NCBI GenBank assembly: GCA_963812945.1
Contig: CAWEXD010000008.1
Location: 620,001 to 684,000 of the forward strand
Direction: 5' to 3'
From: DASRDR01 sp963812945 [NCBI: uncultured Candidatus Rokubacteria bacterium]
GTDB lineage: Bacteria; Methylomirabilota; Methylomirabilia; Rokubacteriales
DNA: 64,000 bases
In this document: piece after piece, positions 59,240 to 64,000 of the stretch
How the letters are laid out: each line of letters starts with the position of its first letter
How positions within the stretch are numbered: the stretch's first letter is position 1
Notes under the pieces: model-generated
Told to the model about the DNA's origin: nothing
The model's input: only the letters and a program-made list of their open reading frames with translations
Database searches by the model: none
Made by a program: the position numbers and the translations under genes

Positions 59240-59436
59240 CCTCGTTCCGCGGGCATGGACAGGTTTCCGCCCGCTCGTCAGGTGTCACCCGAAAGCTAGC
59301 AGACGCTCCCAGCGTCGTCAACGCGAGGACTGGCGCCGCTCTCGCTCATCGAACGCGGCGCCAGGGTCCCAGTCCGGCGCGCCGCGCTTTCGCCTGAGAC
59401 TTCCCGTAGACCATCGAAATTCAAGGGCCTTTTCGC

Positions 59437-59465
59437 TTGACACCCCGGGGGGTGCCCCCTATACT
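59437..59465 (+). promoter_or_regulatory. Strong promoter for the yceD-rpmF-plsX-fab operon
   Basis: Consensus -35 TTGACA (59437-59442) and -10 TATACT (59460-59465) with exactly 17 bp between. The spacer holds the inverted repeat CACCCC-GG-GGGGTG (59441-59454), which a repressor could use. The -10 ends 72 bp before the yceD start. Confidence 0.7.
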
Positions 59466-59537
59466 GCGAACGCCTCACAAAGGCTCGATTTAATAAGCGC
59501 TTAGCGGTCCGTCCACTGAATCCAGGCGGGGTTGGGC

Positions 59538-60044
59538 ATGCAGATCCGCGTTTCCGAGATCCCCGACGAGGGCCTCCAGGTTCTCGATCCGGGGGCCCTG
59601 GGGCCGATCTACCCCGATCCGGCATGGACGCTCGACACGGTGTCCCTGCTGGTCGAGCGGCAAGACCAAGCGGTGGCGGTCACCGGGAGCTTCGAGGCGA
59701 CCGCGCACCAGGCGTGCGGGCGGTGCCTCGAGCCCCTGGTGGCGCGCGTGGCGCCCGACGTGGACCTCCAGCTCGTGCCTCCGCCCAGCGTGCGTCAGGG
59801 TGAGACCGAGCTTGCGCAAGACGACCTGGAGGTGGACTTCTACCAGGGGGACCTGCTGGACCTGGGGAGCCTGCTCCGGAGCGAGACCGACCTGGCCCTG
59901 CCGATGAAGCCGCTGTGCCGCCCCGACTGCCGGGGGCTCTGCCCGGTGTGCGGCGGTAACAAGAACGTCACCGAGTGCCGGTGTGAGGCGCGCGGGCCCG
60001 ACCCGCGGCTGGCACCGCTCGAGGCGCTCCGGCGCCTCCAATAG
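59538..60044 (+). CDS. yceD: YceD (DUF177) family protein
   Basis: 168 aa from ATG at 59538 (TTG 59532 is possible). Two cysteine pairs near CGRCLEP and CRPDCRGLCPVCGGNKN suggest metal binding, as in YceD, a large-subunit ribosome assembly factor usually encoded just before rpmF. Same strand and tight spacing with rpmF. Confidence 0.9.
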   Translation: MQIRVSEIPDEGLQVLDPGALGPIYPDPAWTLDTVSLLVERQDQAVAVTGSFEATAHQACGRCLEPLVARVAPDVDLQLVPPPSVRQGETELAQDDLEVDFYQGDLLDLGSLLRSETDLALPMKPLCRPDCRGLCPVCGGNKNVTECRCEARGPDPRLAPLEALRRLQ

Positions 60045-60056
60045 GAGATTTGATCG

Positions 60057-60239
60057 ATGCCGCTGCCCAAGCGCCGCCACTCGAGGACGCGTGGCCGGAA
60101 GCGCCGCACCCACTACAAGCTCGACGTGCCCACGCTGTCCGTCTGCCCGCAGTGCCGCGAGCCCAAGGTCCCCCACCACGTGTGCCCGCACTGCGGGTAC
60201 TACAAGGGGCGGGAGGTCGTCTCGACCGAAGGGGCCTAG
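60057..60239 (+). CDS. rpmF: 50S ribosomal protein L32
   Basis: 60 aa. Basic PLPKRRHSRTRGRKRRTHYK N terminus and zinc ribbon CPQCREPKVPHHVCPHCGYY (four Cys), the zinc-containing L32 type. AGGAG upstream supports the ATG. Confidence 0.97.
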   Translation: MPLPKRRHSRTRGRKRRTHYKLDVPTLSVCPQCREPKVPHHVCPHCGYYKGREVVSTEGA

Positions 60240-60278
60240 GCGCGGCGCTCGATGCCCCCGGCGGCCGGTGGTCGGCCG

Positions 60279-61346
60279 ATGAGGATCGCCGTCGACGCGA
60301 TGGGAGGGGACGGGGGCGTCCCCGTCAGCGTCGAGGGGGCCGTCGCCGCGAGCCGCGAGCACGGTGTCGAGGTCGTCCTCGTCGGCCACCAGGCCGCCAT
60401 CGAGCAAGAGCTCGCCCGCCACAAGGCGGAGTCCCTTCCCATCACCGTCCGCCACGCCTCCCAGGTGGTCGAGTCGGGCGAGCAGCCATCGCACGCCCTC
60501 CGGCGCAAGCGAGACTCCTCGATGCGGGTCGCCGCCTCGCTCGTGCGCGACGGCGAGGCGGCGGCCTTCATCTCCGCGGGGAACACCGGCGCAGCCATGG
60601 CCATCGCGATGTTCACGATGGGCGTGCTCCCCGGCGTGGATCGCCCGGCCATCGCGGTCGTGCTTCCCAACAAGCGGGGACGGACGATCATGCTGGACGT
60701 CGGCGCCAACATCGACCCGAAGCCGTGGCACCTCGCCCAGTACGCCGTGATGGGGCACATCTACGCCCGCGACATCTACGGCGTGGCGGAGCCCCGCGTG
60801 GGCCTCCTGTCCGTCGGCGAGGAGGAAGGCAAGGGCAACGAGCTCGCCCGGGAGGTCTTCAAGCGGCTCGAGGAGTCGCCGATCAACTTCGTCGGGAACG
60901 TCGAGGGCCGGGACGTGTACAACGGCAACACCGACGTCGTGGTGACCGACGGGTTCACCGGCAACGTCGTGCTCAAGGTCTCGGAGAGCCTGGCGGAGAT
61001 GCTCGTGCACTTCCTCCGGGAGGAGATGAGCCGGTCACCGGCGACGAAGATGGCCGCGCTGCTCGTCCGCCCGGCCTTCCGCCGGCTCTGGAAGCGGGTC
61101 GACTACACGGAGACGGGCGGCGCGCCGCTCCTCGGCATCAACGGTGCGTGCATCATCGGCCACGGCGCGTCGCCGGCCCGGGCGGTGAAGAACGCCATCC
61201 GGATGGCCGCGGAGTGGGTCAAGGCTGACGTCAACGGACACATCCGGGCCGCCCTGGCCGGGGAGCTGGGCCAGTCCCTGGCGGAAGCCCGGAAGAGCCG
61301 CGGGGACGAGGGTCCGATCGAGCCCAACGCGCCGCGTCGCTATTGA
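60279..61346 (+). CDS. plsX: Phosphate acyltransferase PlsX
   Basis: 355 aa from ATG at 60279 (an in-frame ATG at 60252 would add a Pro/Ala leader). IAVDAMGGDGGVPVSVEG and SAGNTGAAMAIAM are diagnostic. It makes acyl-phosphate from acyl-ACP for phospholipid synthesis. The start lies 39 bp after rpmF. The last bases overlap a possible fabD TTG start. Confidence 0.95.
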   Translation: MRIAVDAMGGDGGVPVSVEGAVAASREHGVEVVLVGHQAAIEQELARHKAESLPITVRHASQVVESGEQPSHALRRKRDSSMRVAASLVRDGEAAAFISAGNTGAAMAIAMFTMGVLPGVDRPAIAVVLPNKRGRTIMLDVGANIDPKPWHLAQYAVMGHIYARDIYGVAEPRVGLLSVGEEEGKGNELAREVFKRLEESPINFVGNVEGRDVYNGNTDVVVTDGFTGNVVLKVSESLAEMLVHFLREEMSRSPATKMAALLVRPAFRRLWKRVDYTETGGAPLLGINGACIIGHGASPARAVKNAIRMAAEWVKADVNGHIRAALAGELGQSLAEARKSRGDEGPIEPNAPRRY

Positions 61347-61372
61347 CACCGCGCGCACACATGTGTCCATCT

Positions 61373-62323
61373 ATGCCCGTGACCGCCGACGCGCGCCTGG
61401 CGTTCTGCTTTCCGGGCCAGGGCTCCCAGGCCGTCGGGATGGGGCGCGCGTTCCACGACGCCTCTCCCGCGGCGCGCGCGGTCTTCGAGGAAGCCAGCGA
61501 CACGCTCGGCTTCGACGTCGCCAAGCTCTGCTTCGAGGGCCCCGAGTCCGAGCTGCAGCTGACGGCCAACACCCAGCCCACCGTGCTCACCGTGAGTGTG
61601 GCGGGGGCGCGCCTCCTCGCCGAGCGAGGGATCGCACCCGCGGTGGTCGGAGGACACAGCCTGGGTGAGTACTCCGCGCTGGTGACGGCCGGCGCGCTCG
61701 CCTTCGCGGACGCGGTGCGCGTCGTGCGACTGCGTGGCGAGTTCATGCAGGAGGCCGTCCCGGTCGGCACCGGGGCGATGGCCGCGATCCTGGGCGCGGA
61801 GCTGCCGGTCGTCGAGGCGATCTGCCGGGAGGCGGCCGACGGCGAGGTACTGGACGTCGCCAACATCAATTCCCCCGGACAGATCGTCGTGGCGGGTCAC
61901 CGGTCGGCGGTCGAGCGCGCCGTGGCGGTGGCGCCCGCCCACGGCGCCAAGCGGAGCGTGGTGCTCCCGGTCAGCGCGCCGTTCCACTGCCGCCTGATGG
62001 CGCCGGCGGCCGAGCGCCTCGATGCGGTGCTGAGCGGAATCCGCGCGGTGGATCCGGGTCGGCCCGTCGTCCGCAACGTGGACGCGGAGTTCACCACGCG
62101 GGCGGACGACGTGCGGCCGTTCCTGGTCCGCCAGGTCACGGCGCCGGTCCGGTGGACCGACTGCGTCGGGCGCATGGCGCGCGAGGGATGCGGCACCTTC
62201 CTCGAGGTCGGGCCCGGCAAGGTGCTCACCGGTCTCCTGAAGCGGATCGACGGTGCCCTGGCCGGCCTCGCCGTCGAGGACGTGGCCGGGATCGATCGGG
62301 CCGCGGCCGCCCTGGGAGCCTGA
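61373..62323 (+). CDS. fabD: Malonyl CoA-acyl carrier protein transacylase
   Basis: 316 aa from ATG at 61373 (ATG 61361 and TTG 61343 also in frame). Catalytic Ser in VGGHSLGEYSA, His in APFHCRLMAP and the PGQGSQAVGMG motif are present. It loads malonate onto ACP. Confidence 0.95.
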   Translation: MPVTADARLAFCFPGQGSQAVGMGRAFHDASPAARAVFEEASDTLGFDVAKLCFEGPESELQLTANTQPTVLTVSVAGARLLAERGIAPAVVGGHSLGEYSALVTAGALAFADAVRVVRLRGEFMQEAVPVGTGAMAAILGAELPVVEAICREAADGEVLDVANINSPGQIVVAGHRSAVERAVAVAPAHGAKRSVVLPVSAPFHCRLMAPAAERLDAVLSGIRAVDPGRPVVRNVDAEFTTRADDVRPFLVRQVTAPVRWTDCVGRMAREGCGTFLEVGPGKVLTGLLKRIDGALAGLAVEDVAGIDRAAAALGA

Positions 62324-62329
62324 TCCGCC

Positions 62330-63091
62330 GTGGGCTCGGACAGCGCCCGATGCCCCCTGGACGGGCAGGTCGCCCTCGTGACCGGCGGGACGCGTGGGAT
62401 CGGCCGCGCGATCGTCGAGGGGCTCCTCGACGACGGCGCGGCGGTGCTGTTCACCGGGCGGGACGCCGCCCGGGTCGAAGCGGCCGCGCAGGAGCTCGAG
62501 GGACGCGCCGGCAAGTCGGTCGGGCTGGTGGCCGAGATGGCCAAGGGCGAGGACGTCCAGCGGGCGGTGGCCGAGGCCCAGGAGCGGTTCGGACGCCTGG
62601 ACCTCCTCGTCAACAACGCCGGGATCACGAAGGACGGCCTCCTGATCCGCATGAAGGACGCCGACTGGGACGAGGTCCTCGGCGTCAATCTCCGCGCCGT
62701 GTTCCAGGCGACGCGGGCGGCCGCGCGCCTGATGGTCCGGCAAAGGGCCGGCCGCATCGTCAACGTGACCTCGGCCGCCGGGGTCATGGGCACGCCCGGG
62801 CAGGCGAACTACTCGGCGGCGAAGGCCGGGCTGATCGGGCTCACGAGGTCTTCGGCCCGGGAACTGGCCCATTGGGGTATTCTGGTCAACGCAGTTGCGC
62901 CGGGTCTGATCGAGACGGACATGATCACGACCTTGCCCGGCAACGTCCGCGAAGCGTACGTCGCCCAGATCCCGCTGAAGCGGGCCGGGACGGCGCGCGA
63001 GGTGGCAGAGGTCGTCCGGTTCCTGGCCTCGGAGGGGGCAGGCTACATCACGGGCCAGGTCATCCACGTGAACGGCGGGCTGTACATGTGA
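62330..63091 (+). CDS. fabG: 3-oxoacyl-ACP reductase
   Basis: 253 aa from GTG at 62330, six bp after fabD. NADP motif VTGGTRGIGRAI and the catalytic ANYSAAKAGLIG (YxxxK) with Ser in VTSAAG. It is the first reductase step of the elongation cycle. Confidence 0.95.
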   Translation: MGSDSARCPLDGQVALVTGGTRGIGRAIVEGLLDDGAAVLFTGRDAARVEAAAQELEGRAGKSVGLVAEMAKGEDVQRAVAEAQERFGRLDLLVNNAGITKDGLLIRMKDADWDEVLGVNLRAVFQATRAAARLMVRQRAGRIVNVTSAAGVMGTPGQANYSAAKAGLIGLTRSSARELAHWGILVNAVAPGLIETDMITTLPGNVREAYVAQIPLKRAGTAREVAEVVRFLASEGAGYITGQVIHVNGGLYM

Positions 63092-63108
63092 GGAGGTGAG
63101 GGACGGAC

Positions 63109-63354
63109 ATGGCTTCGAGCGACAAGCCGGTGGAGGAGCGTGTCAAGGCGATCATCGTCGAGCAGCTCGGCGTGGAGGAGAACGACGTCGTGCCCGCTGC
63201 GAAGTTCATCGAGGATCTCAGCGCGGACTCGCTGGACACGGTGGAGCTCGTGATGGCGTTCGAGGAGGAGTTCGACATCGAGATCCCCGACGAGGACGCC
63301 GAGAAGATCACCACGGTCGGGGACGCGATCCAGTACATCAAGGAGAACACCTAG
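63109..63354 (+). CDS. acpP: Acyl carrier protein
   Basis: 81 aa. Phosphopantetheine serine in the motif [20 protein letters not shown] upstream. Acidic throughout, as expected. Confidence 0.97.
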   Translation: MASSDKPVEERVKAIIVEQLGVEENDVVPAAKFIEDLSADSLDTVELVMAFEEEFDIEIPDEDAEKITTVGDAIQYIKENT

Positions 63355-63406
63355 CACCCCGGGCGCCGCGCGGCGCCAAGACGCCAGAGACACCGGAGGC
63401 TGGGCG

Positions 63407-64000
63407 ATGGGAGCGGACAGCGGCAAGACGCGGGTGGTGGTGACCGGGCTCGGGGCAGTGACCCCGGTGGGGAACTCGGTCCCCGAGTACTGGCGCGCCG
63501 TCTGTGAGGCCCGATCGGGCGTCGGACCGATCACCCGGTTCGACCCCAAGCGTCTCGACTCGCGCATCGCGGGCGAGGTCAAGGGCTTCGACCCGCTGAA
63601 GGTGATCGAGAAGAAGGAGCTCAAGAAGCTCGATCTGTTCATCCAGTACGCGCTCGTGGCGGGGGTCGAGGCCGTCGAGGACGCCAAGATCGATTTCGCG
63701 CAGGTCGACCCGACGCGGGCGGGCGCCCTCGTCGGGTCGGGCATCGGCGGCATCCTCTCGATCCTCGAGTGGCACCGGGTGCTGCTGGAGCGGGGGCCGG
63801 GCCGGGTCTCCCCGTTCTTCGTCCCGTCGCTCATCGTCAACATGGCGGCCGGGCAGCTCTCCATGCGCTACAAGCTGAAGGGGCCCAACTCCGCGGTGGT
63901 GACCGCCTGCGCGACCGGCAACCACGCGATCGGAGACGCGTTCAAGATCATCCAGCGCGGCGACGCCGACCTGATGGTGGCCGGGGGCTCGGAGGCCATC
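63407..64000 (+). CDS. fabF: 3-oxoacyl-ACP synthase II (3' end outside window)
   Basis: 198 codons visible from ATG at 63407 with GGAGGC upstream. VVVTGLGAVTPVG and the catalytic Cys in VVTACATGNHAIGD are in place; the later His pair and C terminus lie beyond the window. Condensing enzyme for chain elongation; position after acpP is standard. Confidence 0.93.
   Translation, partial: MGADSGKTRVVVTGLGAVTPVGNSVPEYWRAVCEARSGVGPITRFDPKRLDSRIAGEVKGFDPLKVIEKKELKKLDLFIQYALVAGVEAVEDAKIDFAQVDPTRAGALVGSGIGGILSILEWHRVLLERGPGRVSPFFVPSLIVNMAAGQLSMRYKLKGPNSAVVTACATGNHAIGDAFKIIQRGDADLMVAGGSEAI

Overview
This is a GC-rich (roughly 70 percent by eye) chromosomal segment of a Gram-negative bacterium. The gene set includes two LLM-class flavin oxidoreductases, a hopanoid cluster, an Mla-type lipid transporter, System I cytochrome c maturation, glycogen synthesis and type II fatty acid synthesis. 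It resembles an uncultivated soil or subsurface lineage such as Candidatus Rokubacteria (Methylomirabilota). That placement is inference from content and composition, because no rRNA or tRNA is present in the window. The long opposite-strand reading frames are GC-driven shadows.

Layout. 1-2638 (minus) is a secreted DUF4091/GH123-like protein running off the left edge, with a 99 percent identical tandem domain duplication. 3208-8598 (plus) is a phosphonate catabolism set: phnW, phnA, a sarcosine/dimethylglycine dehydrogenase-like fusion and a NUDIX hydrolase. 8614-11761 holds two LLM monooxygenases, RidA and a GAF protein. 11812-21451 (minus) is one long run transcribed from squalene-hopene cyclase into mlaE-mlaF-mlaD-tolC-mlaC, then a LicC/PntC-like cytidylyltransferase, a solute-binding protein and a LuxE/PaaK-like adenylating enzyme. 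21489-30886 (plus) is the other hopanoid arm: CruF-like protein, hpnH, small ORF, hpnG, Omp85-like barrel, hpnA, hpnD, two zinc dehydrogenases and ispH. 30935-34008 (plus) is a DAO oxidase, pyruvate kinase and a LAB_N protein. 34068-39143 (minus) is ligA, a TPR protein, rraA, gdhA and a small membrane protein. 39325-40272 (plus) is a cysteine-synthase-fold enzyme. 40283-45893 (minus) is ccmD-E-G-H-I-F and a flippase-like protein. 46015-55826 is an accessory island. 55902-57995 (minus) is ccmA-B-C. 58055-59239 (minus) is a VapB-like orphan and htpX. 59437-64000 (plus) is a promoter and yceD-rpmF-plsX-fabD-fabG-acpP-fabF.

How they work together. The divergent hopanoid arms probably make squalene, cyclise it, add the adenosyl-derived side chain (HpnH, HpnG) and move the lipids across the envelope with an Mla/MCE transporter that has a TolC-family protein where MlaA is usual. 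Cytochrome c maturation is split: ccmABC and ccmDEGHIF lie on the same strand, separated by about 10 kb.

The most unusual structure is that 10-kb insert. glgB and glgC are complete but separated by 5.2 kb. Three remnants of the glgB 3' end/glgC 5' end junction (about 48.3, 49.25-49.6 and 53.44 kb) bracket cargo blocks carrying small mostly secreted proteins with their own ribosome binding sites (two with hairpins), plus an HxlR regulator/FAD oxidase pair. A frameshifted substrate-binding protein closes the island. This looks like a locus that has repeatedly taken in cargo at one junction and kept duplicated flanks.
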